Part shown: positions 1-8,423 of the stretch, one piece after another | How positions within the stretch are numbered: the stretch's first letter is position 1 | How the letters are laid out: every line of letters starts with the position of its first letter | Source: Streptomyces vilmorinianum | GTDB taxonomy: Bacteria; Actinomycetota; Actinomycetes; Streptomycetales; Streptomycetaceae | Direction: 5' to 3' | NCBI RefSeq assembly: GCF_005517195.1 | Contig: NZ_CP040244.1 | Span: 1,940,001-2,004,000, forward strand | DNA: 64,000 bases | Notes under the pieces: generated by a model | Databases searched by the model: none | The model's input: the letters and a program-made list of their open reading frames with translations, nothing else | Told to the model about the DNA's origin: nothing | Made by a program: the position numbers and the translations under genes

Positions 1-2
1 AC

Positions 3-434
3 ACCAGCTCGAGCATCACCATCGAGGCAGCGCCGGCCGACGTCATGGGCGTGATCGCCGACTTCGCGCGCTACCCCGAGTGGACGGGCGAGGTGAAGGA
101 GGCCGAGGTCCTGGAGACGGACGCGGCCGGCCGCGCGGAGAAGGTCCGGCTGCTGCTCGACGCCGGCGCGATCAAGGACGACCACACCCTCGCGTACACC
201 TGGACCGGCGACAACGAGGTCTCCTGGACGCTGGTCAAGTCCCAGATGCTCCGCGCCCTGGACGGCTCCTACCGGCTGGCCCCGTCGGGCGGCGGCGAGC
301 GCACCGAGGTGACGTACCAGCTGACGGTCGACGTCAAGATCCCCATGCTCGGCATGATCAAGCGCAAGGCGGAGAAGGTCATCATCGACCGCGCGCTCGC
401 GGGCCTGAAGAAGCGCGTGGAGTCGGGTGCGTAA
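3..434 (+). CDS. SRPBCC (polyketide cyclase/START-like) family protein, 5' end cut off
   Basis: The reading frame is open from base 3 of the window, upstream of the first ATG at 45, so the true start lies outside. The visible 143 residues start TSSSITIEAAPADVMGVIAD and continue FARYPEWTGEVKEAEV, the usual N-terminal strand and helix of SRPBCC proteins, and end with a long amphipathic helix (GMIKRKAEKVIIDRALAGLKK region) that lids the hydrophobic cavity in this fold. No catalytic residues identify a substrate, so a ligand-binding or lipid-handling role is only a family-level guess. The ArsA-like gene follows 45 bp downstream on the same strand and may be co-transcribed. Confidence 0.8.
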   Translation, partial: TSSSITIEAAPADVMGVIADFARYPEWTGEVKEAEVLETDAAGRAEKVRLLLDAGAIKDDHTLAYTWTGDNEVSWTLVKSQMLRALDGSYRLAPSGGGERTEVTYQLTVDVKIPMLGMIKRKAEKVIIDRALAGLKKRVESGA

Positions 435-479
435 CGCTCCCGGCGGGCCGGCGGCCGGCGGGCGGTAACGTTCCCCCGC

Positions 480-1601
480 ATGGGGATCATGCTTGTCACC
501 GGGACCGGCGGCGCCGGCCGCACCACCGTCGCCTCGGCGACCGCCCTCGCCGAGGCCCAGGCCGGGCGCCGCGTGCTGCTGGTCTCCGGTGAGGCCGACG
601 AGGACCTCGGCGTCGACGTCCTGCGCCCCACCCCCGCCGCCGACTTCCGCCGCGAGTTCCTCGCCCTGCAGGCACGTTCCAGCACCGCCCTCGATCTCCT
701 CGGCGCCACCCCCTTCGAGGACGCCGAGCTGACCGAGCTCCCCGGCAGCCGGCCGTTCGCCCTGCTCCGCGCCCTGCGCGACGCCGCCGCGGGCGACTGG
801 GACCTCGTCGTCGTCGACCTGCCCCCGCTGCTCGACGCGCTCGCCCTCCTCGCGCTGCCCGAGCAGCTGCGCCGCTACCTCCGCCGCCTCCTGCCGCCCG
901 AACGGCAGGCCGCCCGCGCCCTGCGCCCCATGCTGGCCCAGCTCGCCGGCGTCCCCATGCCCGCGCAGTGGCTCTACGAGACGACCGCCCGCTGGGAGGC
1001 CGAGCTCGCCGCCGTCCAGGCCGTCGTCGACGACCCCACCACCGCCGTACGGCTCGTCGTCGAGCCCGGACCCGCCGCCACCGACGCCCTGCGCACCGCC
1101 CGCCTCGGCCTCGCGCTCCACGGCCTCGCCCTCGACACCGTCGTCGCCAACCGGATGCTCCCCGCCGACTCCCCGGACCCCTGGTTCGCCGCACTGACCG
1201 CCCAGCAGCACGAGCACCTGGCCCGGCTCCGCACCGGCCACGACGGAGCCGTGCACGCCCTCCCGCACCTCGGCCGGGATCCGCGCGGCCCCGAGGACCT
1301 CGCCCTGCTCGCGGTCGACGCGAAGGCCGCGCCCGCCGAGGCCCCCGCCTGGACCGTCGAGGACCGCCGGGCCGAGGACGGCATCCTCGTGTGGCACATC
1401 CCGCTGCCCGGCGCCGTCAAGGAGGAGCTCTCCCTCGTCCGCCGCGGGGACGAACTCCTTCTCACCGTCGGCCCGTTCCGCCGCAACGTCCCGCTGCCGC
1501 CCGCCCTGCGCCGCTGCACGGTCGCCGGCGCCGGTCTCGTGGACGGCGATCTGCGGGTCCGCTTCGCACCGGACGCCGGTCTTTGGCCGAAGACCCCGTG
1601 A
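480..1601 (+). CDS. ArsA-like ATPase family protein with altered P-loop
   Basis: 373 residues. The N-terminus MGIMLVTGTGGAGRTT has the position and shape of the deviant Walker A loop of ArsA/Get3/MinD ATPases, but the two lysines of the usual GKGGVGKT are replaced (GTGGAGRTT, residues 8-16). A Walker B-like strand follows (LVVVDLPPLLDAL, about residues 107-119). The last 75 residues (HIPLPGAVKEELSLVRRGDE, then LRVRF) resemble the small HSP20-like beta domain found at the C-terminus of bacterial ArsA homologues. Family membership is fairly clear; arsenite export is not implied, since no arsenic genes are nearby. Nucleotide hydrolysis may be weak or lost given the Lys changes. A second possible start is the ATG at 489. 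Confidence 0.75.
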   Translation: MGIMLVTGTGGAGRTTVASATALAEAQAGRRVLLVSGEADEDLGVDVLRPTPAADFRREFLALQARSSTALDLLGATPFEDAELTELPGSRPFALLRALRDAAAGDWDLVVVDLPPLLDALALLALPEQLRRYLRRLLPPERQAARALRPMLAQLAGVPMPAQWLYETTARWEAELAAVQAVVDDPTTAVRLVVEPGPAATDALRTARLGLALHGLALDTVVANRMLPADSPDPWFAALTAQQHEHLARLRTGHDGAVHALPHLGRDPRGPEDLALLAVDAKAAPAEAPAWTVEDRRAEDGILVWHIPLPGAVKEELSLVRRGDELLLTVGPFRRNVPLPPALRRCTVAGAGLVDGDLRVRFAPDAGLWPKTP

Positions 1602-1642
1602 CGACGTGTACCGTCGACGGTATAAGCCGTAAGGAGTACGCC

Positions 1643-2110
1643 ATGAGCGATTCGGACGCCTGGGCCAAGGCGTGCGCCGAGGACCTGGAGGCCGAGAAGG
1701 CCCGCCGCCGCGCCGCCGCCGGCGCGGAGCCCGGCTCGGCCGCCGAGGAGTTCCGCAAGCTCTTCGACGCCGTCGCCGACAAGGTCTCCACGCTGCGGAA
1801 CCCGCTGATGGGCATGGCCGCCCAGGGAACCGTGCAGCAGTTCGTCAACCAGGCGAAGGCCGCCGTCGAGCCGATCATCGAGCGCAACCCGCAGGTCTTC
1901 GACCATCTCGCGGCCGCGGGCAACGAGCTCCTCGCCGCGTACCGCTCGGCCGTCGAGACCCACGAGACGCGCTGGACGCGCGACGAGCCGGGCGACCCGC
2001 GCGCCGAGGCCTCCGAGGACCGCGACCAGGAGCCCCCGAAGGACCCCCCGAAGGACCCCCGCCGGGACGACGACGGACCCGGGACCGGGCAGCACATCGA
2101 CCTGGACTGA
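1643..2110 (+). CDS. DUF5304 family protein upstream of glucokinase
   Basis: 155 residues; ATG at 1643 with AAGGAG 7 bases upstream. Acidic and Lys/Arg-rich helical protein without signal peptide or membrane segment; a conserved-looking central part (FRKLFDAVADKVSTL and VQQFVNQAKAAVEPIIERNP, residues about 35-90) is followed by a disordered tail with the repeat PKDPPKDP. It lies 66 bp before glkA. From memory, the gene in this position in S. coelicolor (SCO2127) has been reported to influence glucose uptake and glucose kinase activity; whether that holds here is inference from position. No enzymatic motif is visible. Confidence 0.7.
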   Translation: MSDSDAWAKACAEDLEAEKARRRAAAGAEPGSAAEEFRKLFDAVADKVSTLRNPLMGMAAQGTVQQFVNQAKAAVEPIIERNPQVFDHLAAAGNELLAAYRSAVETHETRWTRDEPGDPRAEASEDRDQEPPKDPPKDPRRDDDGPGTGQHIDLD

Positions 2111-2176
2111 CCAGGAGAGGCGCACCCCTCGGGTACGGTTGGCCTTAGCGGGGCTCGACCGAAAACTGAGGGACAC

Positions 2177-3118
2177 ATGGGACTCACCATCGGCGTCGAC
2201 ATCGGCGGCACGAAGATCGCGGCCGGCGTGGTCGACGAGGAGGGCAACATCCTCGACACGCACACGGTGCCCACCCCGCCGACCCCCGAAGGCATCGTCG
2301 ACGCGATCTGCGCCGCGGTCTCCGAGGCCGGCAAGGGCCATCAGATCGAGGCTGTCGGCATCGGTGCCGCGGGCTATGTCGACGACAAGCGCGCCACCGT
2401 CCTCTTCGCGCCGAACATCGACTGGCGGCACGAGCCGCTGAAGGACAAGGTCGAGCAGCGGGTCGGCCTGCCGGTCGTCGTCGAGAACGACGCGAACGCG
2501 GCGGCCTGGGGCGAGTACAAGTTCGGCGCGGGGCAGGGCCACGAGGACGTCATCTGCATCACGCTCGGCACCGGCCTCGGCGGCGGCATCATCATCGGCA
2601 ACAAGCTGCGCCGCGGACGCTTCGGCGTGGCCGCGGAGTTCGGGCACATCCGGGTCGTCCCGGACGGCCTGCTGTGCGGCTGCGGCAGCCAGGGCTGCTG
2701 GGAGCAGTACGCCTCCGGGCGCGCCCTCGTCCGGTACGCGAAGCAGCGCGCCCAGGCGACCCCGGAGAACGCGAAGGTCCTCCTCGGCCTCGGCGACGGC
2801 ACCGCGGAGGGCATCCAGGGCAAGCACATCAGCGACGCCGCCCGGCAGGGCGACCCGGTGGCCATCGACTCGTTCCGCGAGCTGGCCCGCTGGGCCGGCG
2901 CCGGTCTGGCCGACCTCGCCTCGCTCTTCGACCCCTCGGCGTTCATCGTCGGCGGTGGCGTCTCCGACGAGGGCGACCTCGTCCTCGACCCGATCCGCAA
3001 GTCCTTCCGCCGCTGGCTCGTCGGCGGCCAGTGGCGCCCGCACGCCCAGGTCCTCGCGGCCCAGCTCGGCAACAAGGCCGGTCTGGTCGGCGCGGCGGAC
3101 CTGGCCCGCCAGGGCTGA
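2177..3118 (+). CDS. glkA: ROK-family glucokinase
   Basis: 313 residues, about the length of the Streptomyces GlkA. It phosphorylates glucose with ATP in the cytoplasm and in Streptomyces is also needed for glucose repression. Visible motifs: the phosphate-binding loop VDIGGTKIAAG (residues 7-17), sugar-binding ENDANAAAWGE (about 104-114), the GTGLGGGI adenosine loop, and the ROK zinc motif with His plus CGCGSQGCWEQ (about residues 157-177). The start ATG at 2177 gives the classical N-terminus; a weak GAGGGA lies upstream. Downstream pfkA at 8.5 kb supplies a later glycolytic step. Confidence 0.95.
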   Translation: MGLTIGVDIGGTKIAAGVVDEEGNILDTHTVPTPPTPEGIVDAICAAVSEAGKGHQIEAVGIGAAGYVDDKRATVLFAPNIDWRHEPLKDKVEQRVGLPVVVENDANAAAWGEYKFGAGQGHEDVICITLGTGLGGGIIIGNKLRRGRFGVAAEFGHIRVVPDGLLCGCGSQGCWEQYASGRALVRYAKQRAQATPENAKVLLGLGDGTAEGIQGKHISDAARQGDPVAIDSFRELARWAGAGLADLASLFDPSAFIVGGGVSDEGDLVLDPIRKSFRRWLVGGQWRPHAQVLAAQLGNKAGLVGAADLARQG

Positions 3119-3154
3119 CGCCCGCGCCTCGTCCGTACGACACGGAACGCCGTC

Positions 3155-3188
3155 CCGCCCGTCGCGCCCTCTGGGGCCCGACGGGCGG
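3155..3188 (+). terminator. hairpin after glkA
   Basis: Arms CCGCCCGTCG (3155-3164) and CGACGGGCGG (3179-3188) pair perfectly over 10 bp around a 14-base loop and are followed by TTGTC. It sits 36 bases after the glkA stop, where a factor-independent terminator would be expected; the short T run is typical of high-GC actinobacteria. Confidence 0.6.
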
Positions 3189-3195
3189 TTGTCGT

Positions 3196-3951
3196 ATGTT
3201 GCTGCGCATGGCGATCACCGCGCTGCCCAACTCCCGCACCGAGGCGGACGGTTCGGCCGTCGTCCGGGTGCTCAGCTACAACGTCCGCTCGCTGCGGGAC
3301 GACGAGGACGCCCTCGCCCGGGTCATCCGGGCCTGCGCGCCCGATCTCGTCTTCGTCCAGGAGGCGCCGCGCTTCTTCCGCTGGCGCAAGCACGCCGCCC
3401 GGCTCGCCGCCAAGAGCGAGCTCGTCGTGCTCAGCGGCGGCGCCACGGCCGCCGGGCCGCTGCTGATGTGCTCGCTGCGGGCCACCGTGGAACACACCGA
3501 GGACGTCCTGCTGCCGCTCACCCCGGGCCTGCACCGGCGCGGCTTCGCGACCGCCGTCGTACGGTTCGCCGGCGCCCGGGTCGGGCTGATCAGCTGTCAC
3601 CTCAGCCTGCAGAAGGACGAGCGGTACGCCCAGGCCGGGATGCTCCTCGACCGGGTCGCCGCCATGGGCACCCCGCACACGATCGTGGCCGGTGACCTCA
3701 ACGAGCGACCCGACGGGCGGGCCTTCACCCGCCTGGCGAAGGAGCTCCAGGACGGCTGGGCGGTCAGCCCCTGGGGCGGCGAGTACACCTCGACGCCCAC
3801 CGACCCGCACCAGCGCATCGACGCGATCCTGGCCACCGAGGGCGTGGAGTTCCTGGGCTGTGGCGTGCCCACGGACCTCGACCCGGCCGACCTCAAGGCG
3901 GCGACGGACCACCTGCCGGTCCTCGCGGCGGTACGGATCCCGGCGGCCTGA
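3196..3951 (+). CDS. endonuclease/exonuclease/phosphatase (EEP) family protein
   Basis: 251 residues from the ATG at 3196 (a second ATG at 3208 would give 247). The fold signature is complete: LSYNVRSLRDD (metal and active-site Asn), LVFVQEAP (catalytic Glu), ISCHLSL, VAGDLNERP (Asp/Asn pair) and the terminal ATDHLPVLA with the catalytic His. These residues place it among Mg-dependent phosphoesterases of the DNase I/exonuclease III fold; substrate (DNA, sugar phosphate or lipid) cannot be told. No signal peptide is evident. It stands alone between the glkA terminator and a convergent minus-strand pair. Confidence 0.85.
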   Translation: MLLRMAITALPNSRTEADGSAVVRVLSYNVRSLRDDEDALARVIRACAPDLVFVQEAPRFFRWRKHAARLAAKSELVVLSGGATAAGPLLMCSLRATVEHTEDVLLPLTPGLHRRGFATAVVRFAGARVGLISCHLSLQKDERYAQAGMLLDRVAAMGTPHTIVAGDLNERPDGRAFTRLAKELQDGWAVSPWGGEYTSTPTDPHQRIDAILATEGVEFLGCGVPTDLDPADLKAATDHLPVLAAVRIPAA

Positions 3952-3961
3952 CCCACACGGT

Positions 3962-3980
3962 CGGCGGACGGAGTCCGCCG
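3962..3980. terminator. short perfect hairpin between convergent genes
   Basis: CGGCGGAC and GTCCGCCG form an 8-bp stem with a GGA loop, 11 bases after the EEP gene stop and 112 bases before the stop of the convergent membrane-protein gene. Probably a terminator for the EEP gene; no T run is present. Confidence 0.45.
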
Positions 3981-4091
3981 CAGCCGGCCGAAGCCCGGGA
4001 GGCGCCCCGGCGCCGAGCGGTGCGAGCGCCGGCGTCGGAGGATTCGGCTTCCAGCGGCCTGAGGCGCGAGGCCGGTGGTCCGACGCGCCGG

Positions 4092-4751
4092 TCAGACCAC
4101 CGCGCCGCGGCCCGGGTCGTCGTAGCCGTCATCGTCGTCGTCGTGCTTCATCCGGGCCACCAGTGTCGCGAAACCGCCCAGGAAGCCGCCGATGCACAGC
4201 GTCGTCAGCCACCACGTCATGTCCCACTGGAGCAGCACCGCGATCAGCATCAGCACCGGGCCGCCCACCACGCCCAGCCACGCGAACTTCGTCGTCGCGT
4301 CCGCCTCCGGCAGCGGCGGCGGCTCCGGCGGGACGAAGTGGCCCTCGCCGTCGTCGTCGCCCTTCCTGCCGGGCTTCTTCTCGCCGGGCTCGTCGTCGGG
4401 GTCGGCGAGCTGGTAGTCCCGAGGGCCGCCGCCCACGCTCACTCCGGGCGCGAAGACGATCGAGCTGCCCAGCGCGGGCTTCGCGGGCCCCTCGTCCCCG
4501 TCCTCGTCCTCCTCGCCGTCACCGTCCTCGTCGGCCGCCGCCTCCGGGCGGGCGGAGTCGTCCGAGTCGTCGTCCGAGTCGTCGTCCGACTCGTCCACCG
4601 GCTCCGGGAGCGCCAGATCCTCCACCGACCTGAAGGGCCTGGCCCCCGGAGGGTCCGCCGGCTCCTGGCCGTACCCGGCGACGATGGCCGCCCATGCGGC
4701 CTCCTCGTCGATGGGCTGCGGCTCGCGCTCCCCGTCGTGCTGCTCAGCCAC
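4092..4751 (-). CDS. acidic protein with C-terminal membrane hairpin, unknown function
   Basis: 219 residues if started at the GTG at 4751, which overlaps the stop of the upstream hydrolase by 8 bp (GTGGCTGA). Residues 1-150 are hydrophilic, very rich in Asp, Glu, Pro and Ser (DESDDDSDDDSDDS, EEDEDGDEG) and look disordered. Two membrane helices follow (FAWLGVVGGPVLMLIAVLLQ, residues 156-175; WWLTTLCIGGFLGGFATLVA, about 180-199), then an Asp-rich tail MKHDDDDDGYDD. Translational coupling suggests a link with the hydrolase. No family function recognised. Confidence 0.8.
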   Translation of the reverse strand: MAEQHDGEREPQPIDEEAAWAAIVAGYGQEPADPPGARPFRSVEDLALPEPVDESDDDSDDDSDDSARPEAAADEDGDGEEDEDGDEGPAKPALGSSIVFAPGVSVGGGPRDYQLADPDDEPGEKKPGRKGDDDGEGHFVPPEPPPLPEADATTKFAWLGVVGGPVLMLIAVLLQWDMTWWLTTLCIGGFLGGFATLVARMKHDDDDDGYDDPGRGAVV

Positions 4752-5526
4752 CGCTCGTGCTCCCCTTCTCACCGACGCCTTCCGGAGCGAGCCGGCCGAC
4801 GAAGGCCCAGCTCTCCTCGAAGATCCGCTCCGCGTCGTGGTCCAACGTCGCCACGTGGTAGCTCTGTTCCAGCAGGATCTCCGTCACGTCCGTCGAGGAG
4901 ATCCGGCTCAGGATCCGCGCCGAGTCGGCCGGCGGGACCACGTGGTCCCGCGGGCTGTGCAGCACGACCACCGGCTGCGTGACCTGCGGCAGCTCCGCGT
5001 CCACGACCCGGAAGAACTGACGCAGCGAGTGCGCCGCGTGCAGCGGCACCTTGTCGTAGCCGATCTCCGCCGAGCCCTCCTTGGCGATGTCGCTGGCGAT
5101 GCCGTTCGTCGTGCGCACGAAGTGGCGGACCACCGGCAGCGCGTGCGCGGCGAGGCCGTGCACCTTGTTGCCCGGGTTCACCAGGACGAGACCCCGTACG
5201 GCATCCCCGTGCCTGGCCGCGAGCCGCAGCGAGAGCGCCCCGCCCATGGACAGACCGAAGACGAAGACCTCCTCGCAGGTGGCCAGCAGCTCCCGCAGAG
5301 CCCGGTCCACCTCCGCGTACCAGTCCTGCCAGCTGGTGAGCTGCAAGTCCTCCCAGCGGGTGCCGTGCCCGGGCAGGAGCGGCAGCGACACGGTCAGTCC
5401 GCGCTCGGCCAGATACTCGGCCCACGGGCGCAGCGACTGCGGGGAACCGGTGAATCCGTGACAGAGAAGGACGCCGACCTTTCCGCCCTCGTGGCGGTAC
5501 GGCTCGGCTCCAGGAAGGACCGGCAC
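4744..5526 (-). CDS. alpha/beta hydrolase (carboxylesterase/monoacylglycerol lipase type)
   Basis: 260 residues from the GTG at 5526, chosen because AGGAG stands 6 bases upstream; the frame stays open to a TTG at 5565. Cap-less serine hydrolase related to small bacterial carboxylesterases: oxyanion-hole LCHGFTGSPQ (residues 21-30), nucleophile elbow GLSMGG with Ser93, acid in HSPRDHVVPP (Asp194) and His224 in QSYHVATLDHD complete the triad. Substrate is likely a short acyl or glycerol ester. It is followed by an overlapping acidic membrane-protein gene and is divergent from the acyltransferase at 5711, hinting at a shared lipid theme. Confidence 0.88.
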   Translation of the reverse strand: MPVLPGAEPYRHEGGKVGVLLCHGFTGSPQSLRPWAEYLAERGLTVSLPLLPGHGTRWEDLQLTSWQDWYAEVDRALRELLATCEEVFVFGLSMGGALSLRLAARHGDAVRGLVLVNPGNKVHGLAAHALPVVRHFVRTTNGIASDIAKEGSAEIGYDKVPLHAAHSLRQFFRVVDAELPQVTQPVVVLHSPRDHVVPPADSARILSRISSTDVTEILLEQSYHVATLDHDAERIFEESWAFVGRLAPEGVGEKGSTSGG

Positions 5527-5710
5527 CGGGGTCTCCTGTTCGGGGGTTCGACGAAGCAACGACAAGGGGAAGGACCTTCACCGTACGCGACCGGACCGAC
5601 ACCGACCAGGGCCGTTCGCACGAAGGTGCTCCTTGCTCGGCCGCACCCGCGCGGGCAGGCGGGAAAAGGCGGGATAAGGTCAGTCCGACAGCACACGGAA
5701 GGTACTCGAG

Positions 5711-6457
5711 TTGATCTACGGCGCAATGAAGTTCTCCATCGGGGGGTCACTGAAGCTCGCCTTCAGGCCGTGGGTGGAGGGCCTCGAGAACATTCCCGCC
5801 GAGGGGCCGGCGATCCTCGCGAGCAACCACCTGTCCTTCTCGGACTCCTTCTTCCTGCCCGCCGTCCTCGACCGCAAGGTCACCTTCATCGCCAAGGCCG
5901 AGTACTTCACCTCGCCCGGTGTGAAGGGCAAGCTCACCGCCGCCTTCTTCAAGGGCGTCGGCCAGCTCCCGGTGGACCGCTCCGGCGCGCGCGGCGCGGG
6001 CGAGGCCGCGATCAAGGCCGGTATCGAGGTCATCGAGAAGGGCGGACTCTTCGGGATCTACCCCGAGGGCACCCGCTCGCCCGACGGTCGCCTCTACCGC
6101 GGCAAGCCCGGTGGCCTCGCGCGCGTGGCCCTGGCCACCGGCGCGCCCGTGATCCCGGTCGCCATGATCGACACCGAGAAGATCCAGCCGCCCGGCAAGG
6201 TCGTCCCCAAGCTGATGCGCCCGGGGATCCGGATCGGCAAGCCGCTGGACTTCTCCCGCTACCACGGCATGGAGGGGGACCGCTTCATCCTGCGCTCGGT
6301 GACCGACGAGGTCATGTACGAGATCATGAAGCTGTCCGGCCAGGAGTACGTCGACATCTACGCGACCGCCGCCAAGCGGCAGATCGCCGACGCGGAGAAG
6401 GCGGCCAAGGAGGCCGTGAAGGAAGAGATCGCGGCACGGGAAGAGTCCGGCGCCTGA
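5711..6457 (+). CDS. 1-acylglycerol-3-phosphate O-acyltransferase (PlsC family)
   Basis: 248 residues from TTG at 5711, preceded by GGAAGG; the next in-frame ATG (5726) lacks a ribosome site. Transfers an acyl chain to lysophosphatidic acid at the membrane. Signature motifs are intact: NHLSFSD (the HX4D catalytic pair His40/Asp45), GQLPVDRSG, and YPEGTRSPDG (residues 117-126) for glycerol-phosphate binding, plus the late VIPVAMIDT strand. The C-terminal 25 residues are a charged helix. Upstream lies the divergent hydrolase; a histidine kinase gene follows 24 bp downstream on the same strand. Confidence 0.92.
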   Translation: MIYGAMKFSIGGSLKLAFRPWVEGLENIPAEGPAILASNHLSFSDSFFLPAVLDRKVTFIAKAEYFTSPGVKGKLTAAFFKGVGQLPVDRSGARGAGEAAIKAGIEVIEKGGLFGIYPEGTRSPDGRLYRGKPGGLARVALATGAPVIPVAMIDTEKIQPPGKVVPKLMRPGIRIGKPLDFSRYHGMEGDRFILRSVTDEVMYEIMKLSGQEYVDIYATAAKRQIADAEKAAKEAVKEEIAAREESGA

Positions 6458-6481
6458 CCCTCTCGTAGGGGCGCCCGGGGG

Positions 6482-7723
6482 GTGGGGGAGATGGCCAAGC
6501 GCGAGCGTGTCGTGCGGATGTCGGTCGAGCAGCCGTTGTGGCGCGCGCTCACCGCGTACCGCGTCGGGACGATGATCTACGCCGTCCTGATCTTCGTCTT
6601 CGGCCGTGAACGCTACGAACGGCCCTGGGTCGCCATCGCGTTCCTCGCCGTCCTGTGCGTCTGGACCCTGGTCACCCTCCCCAAGGTGGCGAACGCGGTC
6701 GGCTGCACCAAGCGCTTCCTCGTCGCCGACCTCACCGTCGCCCTCACCGGCATCCTGCTCACCCCGCTCGCCGACGAGCACGCGCAGTCGGTCGACGGCC
6801 CGACCCTGCCGACGATATGGACCGCGGGCGCCGTCCTCGCGTACGCGATCAAGGGCGGCTGGCGCTGGGCCGGCTTCGCCTCCTCGCTGGTCGCCGTCGC
6901 CAACATCATCGAGCGCGGCCACCCCACCCGGGACACCCTCCACAACGTCCTGCTGGTGTGGGTGGCGTCGATCGCCATCGGTTACGTCGTCGAGGTCGCC
7001 CGCGCCTCGGAGCGCACCCTCGCCCGCGCCCTGGAGATCGAGGCCGCGACCCGGGAGCGGGAGCGGCTGGCCCGGGACATCCACGACAGCGTCCTGCAGG
7101 TCCTGGCGATGGTGCAGCGGCGCGGCACGGCCCTGGGCGGCGAGGCCGCCGAGCTGGGCCGGATGGCGGGGGAGCAGGAGGTCGCGCTGCGGACCCTGGT
7201 CGCCGGCGGGCCGAGCCGTCCGTCGCTGGTCTCCGAGGACGAGTCCAAGGGGGCGGTCGTCCGGATGGCCGACTACCCCGACGAGGACAACCCGGCCGAC
7301 GCGGCCGGCTCCCCGGTCGATCTGCGGGCCCTCCTCACCCCGCGCGCCGGGGCGCGGGTCACGCTCTCCGACCCGGGAGCGCCCGTGCTGCTCCCGCCGG
7401 AGGCCGCCCGCGAGCTGACCGCCGCCGTCGGCGCCGCCCTGGACAACGTCCGGGTGCACGCGGGCGACAGCGCCCGGGCGTGGATCCTGGTCGAGGACTG
7501 GCCGGACGAGGTGATCGTGACGGTACGGGACGACGGTCCCGGCATCCCGGAGGGACGGCTCGCCCAGGCGGAGGGCGAGGGCCGGATGGGGGTCGCCCTC
7601 TCCATCCGGGGCAGGCTGCGGGATCTCGGGGGGTCGGCCGAGCTGATCTCGGTCCCGGGACAGGGCACGGAAGTCGAACTGAAGGTCCCGCGGGAACCAC
7701 GGGGGAAGGCAGGAACGAGATGA
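6482..7723 (+). CDS. NarL-group sensor histidine kinase (MacS-like)
   Basis: 413 residues from GTG at 6482 (ATG at 6491 is an alternative). Four or five membrane helices in residues 27-175 form an intramembrane sensor with almost no extracytoplasmic domain. A short dimerisation domain carries the phospho-acceptor His201 in ERERLARDIHDSVLQVLA (HisKA_3 type), and the ATP-binding domain has an N-box-like ALDNVRVHAG, G1 DDGPGIPEG and a late GQGTEVELKVP. The stop overlaps the start of the response regulator gene (ATGA), a standard two-component arrangement. The signal is unknown. Confidence 0.92.
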   Translation: MGEMAKRERVVRMSVEQPLWRALTAYRVGTMIYAVLIFVFGRERYERPWVAIAFLAVLCVWTLVTLPKVANAVGCTKRFLVADLTVALTGILLTPLADEHAQSVDGPTLPTIWTAGAVLAYAIKGGWRWAGFASSLVAVANIIERGHPTRDTLHNVLLVWVASIAIGYVVEVARASERTLARALEIEAATRERERLARDIHDSVLQVLAMVQRRGTALGGEAAELGRMAGEQEVALRTLVAGGPSRPSLVSEDESKGAVVRMADYPDEDNPADAAGSPVDLRALLTPRAGARVTLSDPGAPVLLPPEAARELTAAVGAALDNVRVHAGDSARAWILVEDWPDEVIVTVRDDGPGIPEGRLAQAEGEGRMGVALSIRGRLRDLGGSAELISVPGQGTEVELKVPREPRGKAGTR

Positions 7724-8397
7724 GCGAGCAGCAGGAGCAGATCAGAGTGATGGTCGTCGACGACCATCCGATGTGGCGGGACGCGGTCGCCCGCGACCTC
7801 GCCGAGGCCGGCTTCGACGTGGCGGCCACCGCCGGCGACGGCGAGCAGGCCGTGCGCCGCGCCGGCGCCGTGAACCCGGACGTCCTCGTCCTGGACCTCA
7901 ACCTGCCCGCGAAGCCGGGCGTCCAGGTCTGCAAGGAGCTGGTCGGCGCCAACCCCAGGCTGCGGGTCCTCGTGCTCTCCGCGAGCGGCGAGCACGCCGA
8001 CGTCCTTGAGGCGGTCAAGTCCGGTGCCACCGGCTATCTGCTGAAGTCGGCCAGCACGGCCGAACTGATCGACGCGGTACGCCGCACGGCCGCCGGCGAC
8101 CCCGTCTTCACGCCCGGTCTCGCGGGCCTGGTCCTCGGCGAGTACCGCCGCCTCGCCTCCGAGCCCGCCCCGGCGTCCGGCGCCGACGAGCCCAAGGCCC
8201 CGCAGCTCACCGAGCGCGAGACCGAGGTGCTGCGGCTCGTCGCCAAGGGCCTGAGCTACAAGCAGATCGCCGAGCGGCTGGTCATCTCGCACCGGACCGT
8301 GCAGAACCACGTCCAGAACACGCTCGGCAAGCTTCAGCTGCACAACCGGGTGGAGCTGGTCCGGTACGCCATCGAGCGCGGCCTCGACGACGCCTGA
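7720..8397 (+). CDS. LuxR/NarL-family response regulator
   Basis: 225 residues; ATG at 7720 overlaps the kinase stop by 4 bp. The receiver domain has the acidic pair VVDDHP (Asp14-Asp15), phospho-acceptor Asp59 in LVLDLNLP, the conserved Ser in VLSASGEH and Lys109 in GYLLKSAS. A linker (about 135-160) leads to a LuxR-type helix-turn-helix (LTERETEVLRLVAKGLSYKQ then ISHRTVQNHVQNTLGKLQ). It is expected to bind DNA as a phosphorylated dimer. pfkA follows 99 bases later behind a strong inverted repeat, so this may be one of its regulators, but nothing in the sequence proves that. Confidence 0.93.
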   Translation: MSEQQEQIRVMVVDDHPMWRDAVARDLAEAGFDVAATAGDGEQAVRRAGAVNPDVLVLDLNLPAKPGVQVCKELVGANPRLRVLVLSASGEHADVLEAVKSGATGYLLKSASTAELIDAVRRTAAGDPVFTPGLAGLVLGEYRRLASEPAPASGADEPKAPQLTERETEVLRLVAKGLSYKQIAERLVISHRTVQNHVQNTLGKLQLHNRVELVRYAIERGLDDA

Positions 8398-8423
8398 GGA
8401 TCCACGGGCAATTCACTCTCCAT

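Noticed and set aside
974..3043. Minus-strand open frame of 689 codons opposite the ArsA-like and glkA genes
   Set aside because: It is the antisense shadow of well-supported plus-strand genes, with Arg/Ala/Gly-biased composition and no recognisable motif.
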